Numbered from the stretch's first letter, positions 7,019 to 15,987 are shown. The stretch: DNA of 64,000 bases from Pseudomonadota bacterium (GCA_023391375.1 JAEWBB010000021.1:105368-169367); one strand, 5' to 3'. Made by a program: numbers and translations. The notes: generated by a model not told the origin, from the sequence alone.

Positions 7019-9067
7019 CTAAAATCCCACCAGCCGGTCGATTTCTGCACGGATCTTTTCCACGCTCGGCACGGCCCAGTCGAGCAGCTTGGGATGATGC
7101 GGGCTGGGAATGTCGGGCATCGTCACCCGCGCCACCGGGGCATCGAGGTCGAGGAACGCTTCGTCCGCCACCACCGCGGCGATTTCCGCGCCGAAGCCGC
7201 CGGTGCGCAGGTCCTCATGCACGATCAGGCAGCGGCGCGTACGCCGCACGCTGTCGAGAACCATGTCGCGGTCCCATGGGTTCAAGGTGCGCAGGTCGAT
7301 GACGTCGGCGCTGACGCCTTCCGCGGCCGCCTCGCACCGCGGAACCATTGCGCCCCAAGTGACGATCGTGATCCTGTCGCCTTCGCGGGTTTTCTTCGCC
7401 TTACCGAACGGGACGACGAATTCGTCGCCCGGCCATGGTCGCCGTGCCCAGCTGTCGTCCAGCATTGCGCGATGTTCGAAAAAGATCACCGGGTCGTTGC
7501 CGCGCAATGACATCCGCAACAGGCCAACCGCGTCCTCTGCGTTGGACGGCACCGCGACCTTCCAGCCTGGGTTGTGGACAAACTGCACCTCGTTTGTCTG
7601 GCTGTGCCACGGGTCGCCGCACTTGAAGAAGCCACCCGGGATGCGCAGCACCATCGGCGCGGCGAAGCGGTTGGCGGTGCGCCAGCGCATCGTCCCACAG
7701 TCGTTGATCTGTTCTGTCGCCGGCTCGGCATATTTGCGGAACTGGATTTCGGGCACCGGCAGCAAGCCTGCGAGCGCCATGCCCACCGCACGGCCGACGA
7801 TGCCTTCCTCGTTCAGCGACGTGTCGAATACCCGGTCCACGCCATACTTGTCCTGCAAACCGAGCGTCACCGCATGGACGCCGCCCTTCGGCCCGACATC
7901 TTCGCCGAACACGCACATCTTCGGATTGGCCGACAGCTCCTGGTCGAGAACGCGGCGGATCGCGGTGACCATGTTGATCCGCTGGCCCTCGGGCGCAGCA
8001 GTCTCGGTCGAACCGTCGAGCGAAAGGCCCGCCTGTCCGCCGACCGCGGCATCCTCGCCGTCAAAGAAGACATGGTCGGTGACGCGTTCTGGCGTGGAGA
8101 TCCCTCTCGCCTCCGCCTCGCCTCGCGCGGCGTCGACGGCATGGTCGACACGGGTCGCCATTTCGTCCCACGCCATGCTGCCGAGCTGCCGCTCCTCGAG
8201 GTAGGCCTTGAGCTTGGGCAGCGGATCGCGCGCCCATTCCGCCTCGATTTCTTCGGGCGTTTTGTAAGCCTGCGTGTCCTGAGCGCTGTGGCCTTCGAGC
8301 CGCGGCACCGTCAGGCGGACCAGCGCTGGCCCCTTACGTCCACGGACATGCGCGACTGCTTCACCGATCAGGGTCGCCGCCGTCTCTGGATCCGTGCCCT
8401 CACCGTTCCACACCGCAAGGTTCGTGAAGCTGGCAAGGTTTGCGGCAATGTCGCGGCCCGGCGTCTGGAAATCCGACGTCGTCGAAATGCCATAGCCATT
8501 GTCCTCGACATAAAAAAGCATTGGCAACGATTGCGTCGTAGCAATTGTTAGCGCCGACCAAAATCCGCCCGTCGAACAGCTGGCGTCACCGCCGAGCACC
8601 ACCGCCATCGCGCCGGTGTCGGCCTCACCCAGCACGCGTGCCTTGTAGGAAATGGCCTGCGCCCAGCCGGCCGCCGGGGTATATTGCGCCCCGACCCCGC
8701 CGCACATCGGCAGGGCGTGCGCGCCGCCCGGATTGGGATAGTTGAAGACGACGCCAATATCGCGGCCGTCGGAATAGCCGCCTTCACGGCCCATCCCGCT
8801 ACCCAGCGCATCGGCGATATCGACGCCCAGCGCCAGCAGCATCGGGCGCGAGCGATAGTATCCACAGGCCGCGTCGCCGTCGCGAAGGTGCATGCCCAGA
8901 ATGACTTGCGCCATGTCGTGGCCACGTGCCGAGAACTGGTAGAGCACCTTCTTCTCGGGAACGAGGACAGATTCCTCGAGATGGTCGAGCGCGCGGCTGG
9001 TCAGCACCAGGCGGGCGACCTCGCCCCAGTCGAGCCTGCTGGCGAGCATCGGGTCGCCCTCAGCCAT
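7019..9067 (-). CDS. 2-oxoacid dehydrogenase E1, alpha and beta subunits fused
   Basis: A 682-residue thiamine-diphosphate enzyme. Residues 1-340 match E1 alpha: YYRSR at 70-74, the ThDP/Mg motif from GDA (160-162) to EDNGYG (188-193), and LEGHSAQDTQAY. Residues 365-682 match E1 beta (VFGEDVGPKGGVHAVT, FDTSLNEEGIVG, RTLNPWD, HEDLRTGGFGAEI). In many bacteria these are two genes. It decarboxylates a 2-oxo acid and acylates the E2 lipoyl group. It overlaps the aminotransferase gene by 8 bases. Such E1s are usually labelled branched-chain or alpha-ketoacid dehydrogenase. Substrate identity is open. Confidence 0.9.
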   Translation of the reverse strand: MAEGDPMLASRLDWGEVARLVLTSRALDHLEESVLVPEKKVLYQFSARGHDMAQVILGMHLRDGDAACGYYRSRPMLLALGVDIADALGSGMGREGGYSDGRDIGVVFNYPNPGGAHALPMCGGVGAQYTPAAGWAQAISYKARVLGEADTGAMAVVLGGDASCSTGGFWSALTIATTQSLPMLFYVEDNGYGISTTSDFQTPGRDIAANLASFTNLAVWNGEGTDPETAATLIGEAVAHVRGRKGPALVRLTVPRLEGHSAQDTQAYKTPEEIEAEWARDPLPKLKAYLEERQLGSMAWDEMATRVDHAVDAARGEAEARGISTPERVTDHVFFDGEDAAVGGQAGLSLDGSTETAAPEGQRINMVTAIRRVLDQELSANPKMCVFGEDVGPKGGVHAVTLGLQDKYGVDRVFDTSLNEEGIVGRAVGMALAGLLPVPEIQFRKYAEPATEQINDCGTMRWRTANRFAAPMVLRIPGGFFKCGDPWHSQTNEVQFVHNPGWKVAVPSNAEDAVGLLRMSLRGNDPVIFFEHRAMLDDSWARRPWPGDEFVVPFGKAKKTREGDRITIVTWGAMVPRCEAAAEGVSADVIDLRTLNPWDRDMVLDSVRRTRRCLIVHEDLRTGGFGAEIAAVVADEAFLDLDAPVARVTMPDIPSPHHPKLLDWAVPSVEKIRAEIDRLVGF

Positions 9068-10268
9068 CCATCACCTCGAGCACCGCTGCGACGAACCGGT
9101 CGACCGCGTCGTCGGCCATGCCGAGCACGTTGAAGCGGCCGCTGTCGGCCATGTAGATCGCCTTGTCCTCGCGCAGGCGGCGGACCTGGTCGCGCTCAAG
9201 TGGCAGCATCGAGAACATGCCGAACTGTTCGCCGATGTAGGCAAGGCGCGGGTCGGCTGCGGCGATGCGCGTCCGGATGCGCGCAATGCGGGCGCGCATT
9301 TCTCCCACTTCGGCGAGCCAGTCGGCCGTCAACGCCTCGTCCTCCAAGACGGTGCGCACCGTCGCCGCGCCATGATCGGGCGGCATCGACCACATCTCGC
9401 GCGCGATCTGCAAGACGTGACGCATCGCGAGGTCGGTCGACGCCTTCGACCCGGTCTTGAGGTACAGCGCGCCGACGCGGTCGCGGTAGGCGCCGAAATT
9501 CTTGTCGCAGCTCTGCGCGAGGATGACTTCGTCGCACTTGTCGAGCACCATCTCGACACCGCGACGGTCACCCTCGAACCCGCGTCCCAGGCCCTGGTAG
9601 GCAAAGTCGATCAGCGGCAGGAGGCGGCGGTGGGCCAAGACGCGGGCAATATCGGCCCACTGGTCCTCGTCGAGGTCGGCGCCGGTCGGGTTGTGGCAGC
9701 AGCCGTGGAGCAGCACGACGTCCCCGGCCCGCGCGCCGTCCAGACGCTCGACCATCTCGTCGAAGTGGATGGTCTGCGTGTCCCGGTCGTAGAAGGTGTA
9801 ACGCTCGATGGTCAGTCCGGCGCTGTTGAGGATCGGCATGTGGTTTGGCCACGTCGGCGTTCCCACCCACACCCGCGCCCCGGGCCGGGCGGCACCGATC
9901 AGCTTGGCGGCAAGGCTGAGCGCGCCGCACCCGCCGGGCGTCTGCAGGCCGTCGATCGCCGGGTCGTCCGCATGCCTTCCCAGGACGTAGGGCTTCAGAA
10001 GTTGCGGGAAGCGCTTGTCGCCGCGCCCGCCGAGGTAGGACTTGCTGTCCTGCCGCTCCCAAAGGATCTGTTCGGCCGCCTTGACCGCGCGCAGGATGGG
10101 GGTGGCCCCGGTCCCGTCCTTGTAGACTCCCACCCCAACATCGATTTTCTCGGGCCGCTCGTCGGCATTGGCGAGGGCGATGAGGGCCAGGAGCGAATCG
10201 CTCTCGATGGCGGGAAGCGATGATAAGAGGTCGGCGCTGCCGGTGGTCGCGGTAGGCGTATCAAGCAT
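9060..10268 (-). CDS. Class I aminotransferase, aromatic/aspartate (TyrB/AspC) type
   Basis: A 402-residue PLP enzyme of the AspC/TyrB subfamily. It has VGVGVYKDGTGATPIL, the NPTGAD loop, the DFAYQG motif with its PLP-contacting Asp and Tyr, and the Schiff-base lysine in SCDKNFGAYRDRVG. Two positions differ from the usual pattern: GGCGAL replaces GGTGAL, and SCDK replaces SYSK. The enzyme should move amino groups between aromatic or acidic amino acids and 2-oxoglutarate. It lies 20 bases after paaE and overlaps E1. That context points to Phe/Tyr to aryl-pyruvate, which I infer. Confidence 0.88.
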   Translation of the reverse strand: MLDTPTATTGSADLLSSLPAIESDSLLALIALANADERPEKIDVGVGVYKDGTGATPILRAVKAAEQILWERQDSKSYLGGRGDKRFPQLLKPYVLGRHADDPAIDGLQTPGGCGALSLAAKLIGAARPGARVWVGTPTWPNHMPILNSAGLTIERYTFYDRDTQTIHFDEMVERLDGARAGDVVLLHGCCHNPTGADLDEDQWADIARVLAHRRLLPLIDFAYQGLGRGFEGDRRGVEMVLDKCDEVILAQSCDKNFGAYRDRVGALYLKTGSKASTDLAMRHVLQIAREMWSMPPDHGAATVRTVLEDEALTADWLAEVGEMRARIARIRTRIAAADPRLAYIGEQFGMFSMLPLERDQVRRLREDKAIYMADSGRFNVLGMADDAVDRFVAAVLEVMDG

Positions 10269-10288
10269 GGGCCAAGCGCCTAGACCAA

Positions 10289-11362
10289 TCAGGCGTCATA
10301 GTCGACGGCCACGCCCTCGCCGCTCGGCACCGACTGGCAGGTCAGGACGTAGCCGGCGGCGACCTCCTCGTCGGTCAGCCCGTAGCGCGCGGCCATCTCG
10401 ACCTTCCCCTTGACGACTTTTGCCCTGCAGGTCGCGCAAACGCCGGCCTTGCAAGCGAATGGCGCGGGCAGTCCTGCCTCGCGCGCGCTATCGAGGATGT
10501 TGCGCCCGTCGAATTCCACCTTGCGAGTTCGCCCGTCGAGGGTGACGCTCAGCGTCAGGCCGGCCGCGTCCTGCTGCAGTTTCTGCAGTGCCGCGGCGGC
10601 GGCAGCCGACGGCCGTCCAGCAGTAAAACGCTCGATGTGGATCTTGTCCTTCGCAACGCCATGTTCGAGCAATGCGGCCTCCGCCGCGTCCATCATCGGG
10701 CCGGGGCCGCAAATGAACCAGTCGCTGACGCCCTGCGGCTCCGCGACCAGCGCGTCGATGGCGGCGTCGCAAGTGGCGCGATCGAGCATGCCGTTGAACA
10801 GGTCGACGTCGCCCTCCTCGTCGCTAAGGAAGTGGAACAGCTCGAACCGGCCGAGGTAGCGATCCTTCAGGCCACTGAGCGTCTCAAGGAAGATGATCGA
10901 GTTGCTATCGCGGTTACCGTAGAAAAGCGTGAAGCGGCTGTCCGCCTCGGTCGCCAGCGCGGTGCGGATCAGCGAGAGGATCGGCGTGATGCCGGACCCG
11001 CCAGCGAAGGCGACGTAACGCCGAGCCGCGCCCTCCTCGAACGGTCGCGTGAAGCTGCCATGGGGCGGCAACACCTCGACCGTGTCGCCGGGCTTCAGCA
11101 CCTCCGTGACCCAATTGGAGAAAGCGCCGCCGGCGATCCGCTTGACCGTGACTTTCAGTTCGCCATCGTCCGGCGCGACGCACAGCGAGTAATTGCGGCG
11201 CACTTCCTCGCCGGCGATGTCGGCCTTCAGCGTCAGGTGCTGGCCGGCCTTGAAGCGGAACTGCTCGGCCAGTTCCGCCGGTAAGTCGAATAGGATCGAA
11301 TTGGCGTCGTCGGTTTCCGCAACAATCGCGGCGACCTTCAGCGGCACGAAATGCTCGGCCAT
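10289..11362 (-). CDS. paaE: PaaE-like ferredoxin/FAD reductase of phenylacetyl-CoA epoxidase
   Basis: A 357-residue reductase. An N-terminal FAD domain (RNYSLCV with GGAFSNWV) and an NAD(P) domain (AFAGGSGITPILSLI, FICGPGPMMD) are followed by a plant-type [2Fe-2S] domain with CKAGVCATC and a distal cysteine in LTCQS. This is the PaaE layout. It passes electrons from NADPH to the di-iron epoxidase. The ATG at 11362 shares one base with the paaC stop (TAATG); a GTG at 11371 is also possible. paaD, normally between paaC and paaE, is absent. Confidence 0.88.
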   Translation of the reverse strand: MAEHFVPLKVAAIVAETDDANSILFDLPAELAEQFRFKAGQHLTLKADIAGEEVRRNYSLCVAPDDGELKVTVKRIAGGAFSNWVTEVLKPGDTVEVLPPHGSFTRPFEEGAARRYVAFAGGSGITPILSLIRTALATEADSRFTLFYGNRDSNSIIFLETLSGLKDRYLGRFELFHFLSDEEGDVDLFNGMLDRATCDAAIDALVAEPQGVSDWFICGPGPMMDAAEAALLEHGVAKDKIHIERFTAGRPSAAAAAALQKLQQDAAGLTLSVTLDGRTRKVEFDGRNILDSAREAGLPAPFACKAGVCATCRAKVVKGKVEMAARYGLTDEEVAAGYVLTCQSVPSGEGVAVDYDA

Positions 11363-12198
11363 TACCAGCACGCGTCCGGATAGGTGCGGGGCAGGAACTG
11401 CATAACCGCCAGCAAATGGCCAAGATGCTCGCTATGGTGACCGCGCCGGCCGCCGAGGATCGGCCGCTGGTCGGCGGGGGCCTCCAGCTTCGCCTCCGCC
11501 AGGACGCTTGCCAACCGCTGGCGATATTCGTCCTCAAACGCGCGCGGGTCGGCGGCGATTCCCCGATCGATCAGTCCCTGCAGCACCTCGTCGACTTCGA
11601 ACAGTTCGGGGACGAAGCGCCAGCACCAGTCGAGTCCGTCAGCCATCCGGCGCGCGCTTTCGTCGGTGCCGTCGCCGAGACGGATGACCCACTCCGCTGC
11701 GATTTCCTGGTGGTAGGCGACTTCCTTGGCCGCTTTCAGCGCGACCCCGGCAATGCCTTGGTGGGCCGACGTCGTCAGCCGTCCGAGCAGCATCTGCTGC
11801 CAGGTCGAAAAGAGGAATTGGCGGGCAATGGTCTGCGCGAAGTCGCCGTTGGGCTGTTCGACCAGCCAGCAATTCTTGAAGTCCAGCACGTCGCGTTTGA
11901 ACGCGAGAGCGTCGGCGCCGTCGGCCGACCCGCCGGCGGTCGTGAGGAAATTGTTCGCCTGCCCGATCAGGTCGAGCGCGAGGTTGGCAAGACTGAGGTC
12001 GACCTCCAGCGCCGGCGCATGCCCGCACCACTCACTAAGCCGTTGCCCGAGGATCAGGGAGTCGTCGCCCAGCCGACAGAGGTAGTCGAACAGCGGCGGG
12101 TCATGGTCGACCAGCGCCGGCGCATCGAACGCACCGTGGTCCGGCGCAGTCCGGGCGCGCTGTTCGACATCGGGCTTGATCGGCGGAAGCGAAGGCAT
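11362..12198 (-). CDS. paaC: PaaC-like structural subunit of phenylacetyl-CoA epoxidase
   Basis: A 278-residue all-helical ferritin-like protein. It contains DYLCRLGDDSLILGQRLSEWCGHAP, QFLFSTWQQMLL, AAKEVAYHQEIAAEWVIRLGDGTDES and the C-terminus MQFLPRTYPDACW, which is typical of PaaC. PaaC forms the scaffold around catalytic PaaA and does not itself bind the di-iron pair. The ATG at 12198 has AGGGA upstream; in-frame codons further up lack family similarity. No paaA or paaB lies upstream within the window. It is the first gene of the five-gene run, facing the MarR-like gene. Confidence 0.88.
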   Translation of the reverse strand: MPSLPPIKPDVEQRARTAPDHGAFDAPALVDHDPPLFDYLCRLGDDSLILGQRLSEWCGHAPALEVDLSLANLALDLIGQANNFLTTAGGSADGADALAFKRDVLDFKNCWLVEQPNGDFAQTIARQFLFSTWQQMLLGRLTTSAHQGIAGVALKAAKEVAYHQEIAAEWVIRLGDGTDESARRMADGLDWCWRFVPELFEVDEVLQGLIDRGIAADPRAFEDEYRQRLASVLAEAKLEAPADQRPILGGRRGHHSEHLGHLLAVMQFLPRTYPDACW

Positions 12199-12311
12199 GC
12201 ATTTCCCTAGCAGTTGCGCTCGCCTCCTAGGGGACATGGGCACCCACCCACAAGTGGCCAGCGTTTCATCCATAGTGGCGTTTCTTTGGGACGGCATCTC
12301 TCCGTAATGCA

Positions 12312-12338
12312 CCCACTTCGCTTTGCATCCGAAGCGGG
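12312..12338. promoter_or_regulatory. Imperfect inverted repeat, candidate operator
   Basis: CCCACTTCG (12312-12320) and CGAAGCGGG (12330-12338) are inverted repeats with one mismatch and a 9-base spacer. They lie 21 bases before the MarR-like ATG, in the 161-base region shared with the divergent paaC operon. The size and place fit a winged-helix dimer operator. No clear -35/-10 pair could be fixed here. Confidence 0.4.
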
Positions 12339-12359
12339 TGAGAAGGCACATCATTTCGG

Positions 12360-12938
12360 ATGTCGCTTCGTCCTCACCGTCCCGATCCCGCATTCAAGCC
12401 GGAAACCGCGCTCGAAATCGCGCTTACCGCCGACGAGGCGGCGCGGGTGCTTCGCCTTGTTGCCGAAGTCGCCTCGCAGCGCGGCTGCTCGCCGTCGCAG
12501 GCGATCGACCTTTTGGCCCGCGATGCGTCGGACGGGCCGATCCAGGGGCGTTCGCTGCGGCTCGGCCTGTTCGCGGAACGGCTGATGCGGCTTCGGGCAC
12601 GGCGACAGGAATTCATGGGCCATGCCCTGTTCCGCGATCCGGCATGGGACATGCTGCTCGACATGTTCAGCGCCCACGAACGCGGCGACCGGCTATCGGT
12701 CAGTGCGCTTTGCTATGCCTCCGGTGTGCCGCCGACTACCGCGCTGCGCCATCTCGAACGGCTCGAGAAGGCCGAGCTGATGAGCCGGCAGGACGATCCG
12801 GTCGACCACCGACGCAGTTGGGTCGACCCGACCGAGGCGTCTCTGAAAGGCATGAGCCTGTTCCTCACGGCACTCGTCGAGGAGGCGGCCGCCTCCACCG
12901 CCCTGCGCCCGACGAGGGCCGGCGCCGCCGAGCGTTAG
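12360..12938 (+). CDS. MarR-like winged-helix transcriptional regulator
   Basis: A 192-residue protein. Residues 80-170 look like a winged helix-turn-helix: LLDMFSAHERGDRLSVSALC, then the recognition helix PPTTALRHLERLEKAELMSR, then the wing with DPVDHRRSWV. This resembles MarR-type regulators that recognise small, often aromatic, ligands. The N-terminal 75 residues are helical and of unknown role. The gene is divergent from the paaC operon, so it may control it; that is inferred from position alone. The ATG at 12360 has no strong RBS. Confidence 0.75.
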   Translation: MSLRPHRPDPAFKPETALEIALTADEAARVLRLVAEVASQRGCSPSQAIDLLARDASDGPIQGRSLRLGLFAERLMRLRARRQEFMGHALFRDPAWDMLLDMFSAHERGDRLSVSALCYASGVPPTTALRHLERLEKAELMSRQDDPVDHRRSWVDPTEASLKGMSLFLTALVEEAAASTALRPTRAGAAER

Positions 12939-13026
12939 GGAGGCCTCCAAACCCCGGGCTTTGCGATTGGCACGGGCGAGCCGCTCGCCTATAGCGCCCG
13001 CTCCTCAAGCGCACCGAAGGGGCACC

Positions 13027-13806
13027 ATGGTTCGTCGCCGCCAGATCTACGAAGGCAAGGCCAAGATTCTCTACGAGGGTCCGGAGCCCGGCACGCTGAT
13101 CCAGTACTTCAAGGACGACGCGACCGCTTTCAACGCGCAAAAGCGCGGCACCATCAGCGGCAAGGGCGTGCTCAACAACTTTATCTCGGAGCACATCTTC
13201 ACCGCGCTCCAGACGATCGGCGTGCCGACCCACTTCATCCGCCGCATCAACATGCGCGAACAGCTCGTCCGCCAGGTCGAGATCGTGCCGATCGAGGTCG
13301 TGGTCCGCAACGTCGCCGCCGGCTCGCTTTCGAAGCGTCTCGGGATCGAGGAAGGCACCCAGCTGCCGCGCACGATCATCGAATATTATTACAAGGACGA
13401 TGCGCTGGGCGACCCGATGATCGCAGACGAGCATATCGCCTGCTTCGGTTGGGCCAGCCAGGACGAGATGAACGACATCGCCGACATGGCGATTCGGGTG
13501 AACGACTTCATGTGCGGCCTGTTCAGCGCGATCGGCATCCGCCTGATCGACTTCAAGCTGGAGTTCGGGCGCATCTGGGACGGCGACTACAGCCGTGTCA
13601 TCTTGGCCGACGAAATCAGCCCCGACGGCTGCCGCCTGTGGGACATGAAGTCGAACGAGAAGCTCGACAAGGATCGCTTCCGGCAGGACCTCGGCAAGGT
13701 CGAGGAAGCGTACCAGGAAGTCGCCCGCCGCCTCGGCCTCCTCCCCGAAGGCGAGGAAAGCGAAGTCCTCGACCTCGATTCGCACCGCAAGAAGCGCGGC
13801 AAGTAA
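13027..13806 (+). CDS. purC: PurC, SAICAR synthase
   Basis: A 259-residue enzyme that joins CAIR and aspartate with ATP to give SAICAR, step 8 of inosinate synthesis. It contains RRRQIYEGKAKILYEG, FKDDATAFNAQKRG, EVVVRNVAAGSLSKRLG, LIDFKLEFGR and ILADEISPDGCRLWD, all PurC hallmarks. The ATG at 13027 has AAGGGG just upstream and gives the family's usual length. It is followed after 9 bases by priA on the same strand. Confidence 0.96.
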   Translation: MVRRRQIYEGKAKILYEGPEPGTLIQYFKDDATAFNAQKRGTISGKGVLNNFISEHIFTALQTIGVPTHFIRRINMREQLVRQVEIVPIEVVVRNVAAGSLSKRLGIEEGTQLPRTIIEYYYKDDALGDPMIADEHIACFGWASQDEMNDIADMAIRVNDFMCGLFSAIGIRLIDFKLEFGRIWDGDYSRVILADEISPDGCRLWDMKSNEKLDKDRFRQDLGKVEEAYQEVARRLGLLPEGEESEVLDLDSHRKKRGK

Positions 13807-13815
13807 GGCGCGGCG

Positions 13816-15987
13816 ATGCCGCTGCCGCGCGTTCGTGTCGTCACTCTCAATGCCGCGCTCGGGCCGCTCGATTACCGGGTGCCGGAAGGGATCGCCGCGG
13901 TAGAGCCGGGCACGGTGGTCATCGCGCCGCTCGGGCCGCGACAGTTGCTCGGCGTGGCGTGGGAAGCGGACCGGCTGCAGACCGAGGAGGTGGGCGACAA
14001 CCGGCTTCGGCCCCTTGCCGGCACGGTCGATGTCCCGCCCGTTCCCGCACCGCTCCGCCGCCTCGCCGAATGGACCGCCGACTATTATGTCGCGCCTTTG
14101 GCCAGCGTGCTGCGGATGGTCCTGCCGTCCTCGTCCGCGTTGGCGGGCCCGCGCACGCTGATCGAATATCGTCCGACCGGCCTGGTGCCGGATCGGCTGA
14201 CCCCGCAACGCGCCCAGGCGCTGGAGCGGATCGCCGGACGTCAGGGTTCGGTCCGCGAATTGGCCGACCATGCGGAGGTCAGCGACGCCGTCATGCGCGG
14301 GCTCGTCAACGCGGGCGCGTTGGAACGGGTGGAAGTGGATGGCGACGCCCCCTACCCCGCGCCCGATCCCGGTTTCGCGCCGCCCGCGCTGAATGACGAG
14401 CAGCTGGCCGCCGCCGCCAGCATGCGCGGCGCGATCGGCAGCGGGTTCGACCCCATCCTGCTCGACGGCGTGACCGGCTCGGGCAAGACCGAAACCTATT
14501 TCGAAGCGGTCGCCGAGGCGATCCGACAGGGAGAACAGGTCCTCGTCCTGCTCCCCGAGATCGCGCTGACCGAGCCGTTCCTCACCCGCTTCACCGCGCG
14601 CTTCGGCTGCGAGCCGGTGGCGTGGCACAGCGACCTGAGATCGTCGCAGCGGCGGCGGGCCTGGCGCGCGCTGTCGAGCGGCGAGGCGCAGGTGGTGGTC
14701 GGCGCACGCTCGAGCCTCTTCCTGCCCTACGCCAACCTCGGCCTGATCGTAGTCGACGAGGCGCACGAGCCGAGCTTCAAGCAGGAAGAAGGCGTCCAGT
14801 ACCACGCCCGCGATGTCGCGGTGATGCGGGGCTATTTCGAGGATATTCCGGTCGTTCTCGCCAGCGCGACGCCGGCGATCGAGACGCGGCACATGGTCGA
14901 GGCCGGCCGCTACCGCGAACTCAAGCTGACGGAGCGGCACGGCGCCGCCGAAATGCCCGACATCCGGGCGATCGACATGACAGCCGACCCGCCACCTCGC
15001 GGCCGCTGGCTTGCGCCCAGTCTCGTCGCCGAACTGGAATCGAACCTGGCGGCCGGTGAGCAGAGCCTGTTGTTCCTCAACCGCCGCGGCTTTGCCCCGC
15101 TGACGCTGTGCCGCACCTGCGGCCATCGTTTCCAGTGCCCGAACTGCACCGCGTGGATGGTCGAGCACCGGCTGATGCACCGCCTTGCCTGCCATCATTG
15201 CGGCCATGTCATGCCGCCGCCCGCGCAATGCCCGGAATGCGGCGACGAGGATTCGCTGGTTGCCTGCGGCCCCGGCGTCGAACGCATCGCCGACGAGGTG
15301 CGCGAGCTTTTTCCGGACGCGCGCACCGCGATCGTCACCAGCGATACCATCTGGTCGCCGCAGCGTGCGGCCGAGTTCGTGCGAGCGATGGAAGCGCACG
15401 AGATCGACATTGTCGTCGGCACGCAACTGGTGACCAAGGGCTATCACTTCCCCAACCTGACCCTCGTCGGCGTGGTCGATGCCGACCTCGGCCTGCAGGG
15501 CGGCGACCTGCGCGCGGCGGAACGCAGTTTCCAGCAGATCCAGCAGGTGGCCGGCCGTGCCGGGCGCGGGGACAAGCCCGGGCGGGTTCTGGTCCAAACG
15601 CACGATCCGTCGGCACCCGTGATCGAGGCGCTGGTGAGCGGCGATACAGAAAGTTTCTATGCCGCAGAAACCGATGCCCGCCGGCTGGCCGCCATGCCGC
15701 CGTTCGGTCGGCTGGCGGCGATCGTCATCTCCAGCGAGGACAAGGGCGAGGCCGAAGGCGTGGCCCGGCGAATCGCCGCCGCCGCGCCCAAGGTCGACGA
15801 AATGGCGGTCTACGGTCCCGCCCCCGCCCCGCTCGCCATGCTGCGCGGGCGGCACCGGCAACGGCTCCTCGTCCATGCCGCGCGCAAGCTCGACGTGCAG
15901 GACGTCATCCGCGACTGGCTCGGCGGCGTCGAATGGGGGTCGAAGGTCCGCGTCGCGGTCGACGTCGACCCCTATTCCTTCCTCTAG
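13816..15987 (+). CDS. priA: PriA, primosomal replication restart helicase
   Basis: A 723-residue superfamily-2 helicase that reloads the replisome at stalled forks. The N-terminal DNA-binding domain (1-105) includes WTADYYVAPLASVLRMVLPS. Walker A is DGVTGSGKTETYFE and the DEAH box is VVDEAHEPSFKQEEG. A zinc-binding insertion carries eight cysteines in paired C-x2-C motifs (CRTCGHRFQCPNC, CHHCGH, CPECGD). Later helicase motifs are GTQLVTKGYHFPN and QVAGRAGRG. Its stop overlaps the convergent CPBP gene by four bases. Confidence 0.96.
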   Translation: MPLPRVRVVTLNAALGPLDYRVPEGIAAVEPGTVVIAPLGPRQLLGVAWEADRLQTEEVGDNRLRPLAGTVDVPPVPAPLRRLAEWTADYYVAPLASVLRMVLPSSSALAGPRTLIEYRPTGLVPDRLTPQRAQALERIAGRQGSVRELADHAEVSDAVMRGLVNAGALERVEVDGDAPYPAPDPGFAPPALNDEQLAAAASMRGAIGSGFDPILLDGVTGSGKTETYFEAVAEAIRQGEQVLVLLPEIALTEPFLTRFTARFGCEPVAWHSDLRSSQRRRAWRALSSGEAQVVVGARSSLFLPYANLGLIVVDEAHEPSFKQEEGVQYHARDVAVMRGYFEDIPVVLASATPAIETRHMVEAGRYRELKLTERHGAAEMPDIRAIDMTADPPPRGRWLAPSLVAELESNLAAGEQSLLFLNRRGFAPLTLCRTCGHRFQCPNCTAWMVEHRLMHRLACHHCGHVMPPPAQCPECGDEDSLVACGPGVERIADEVRELFPDARTAIVTSDTIWSPQRAAEFVRAMEAHEIDIVVGTQLVTKGYHFPNLTLVGVVDADLGLQGGDLRAAERSFQQIQQVAGRAGRGDKPGRVLVQTHDPSAPVIEALVSGDTESFYAAETDARRLAAMPPFGRLAAIVISSEDKGEAEGVARRIAAAAPKVDEMAVYGPAPAPLAMLRGRHRQRLLVHAARKLDVQDVIRDWLGGVEWGSKVRVAVDVDPYSFL

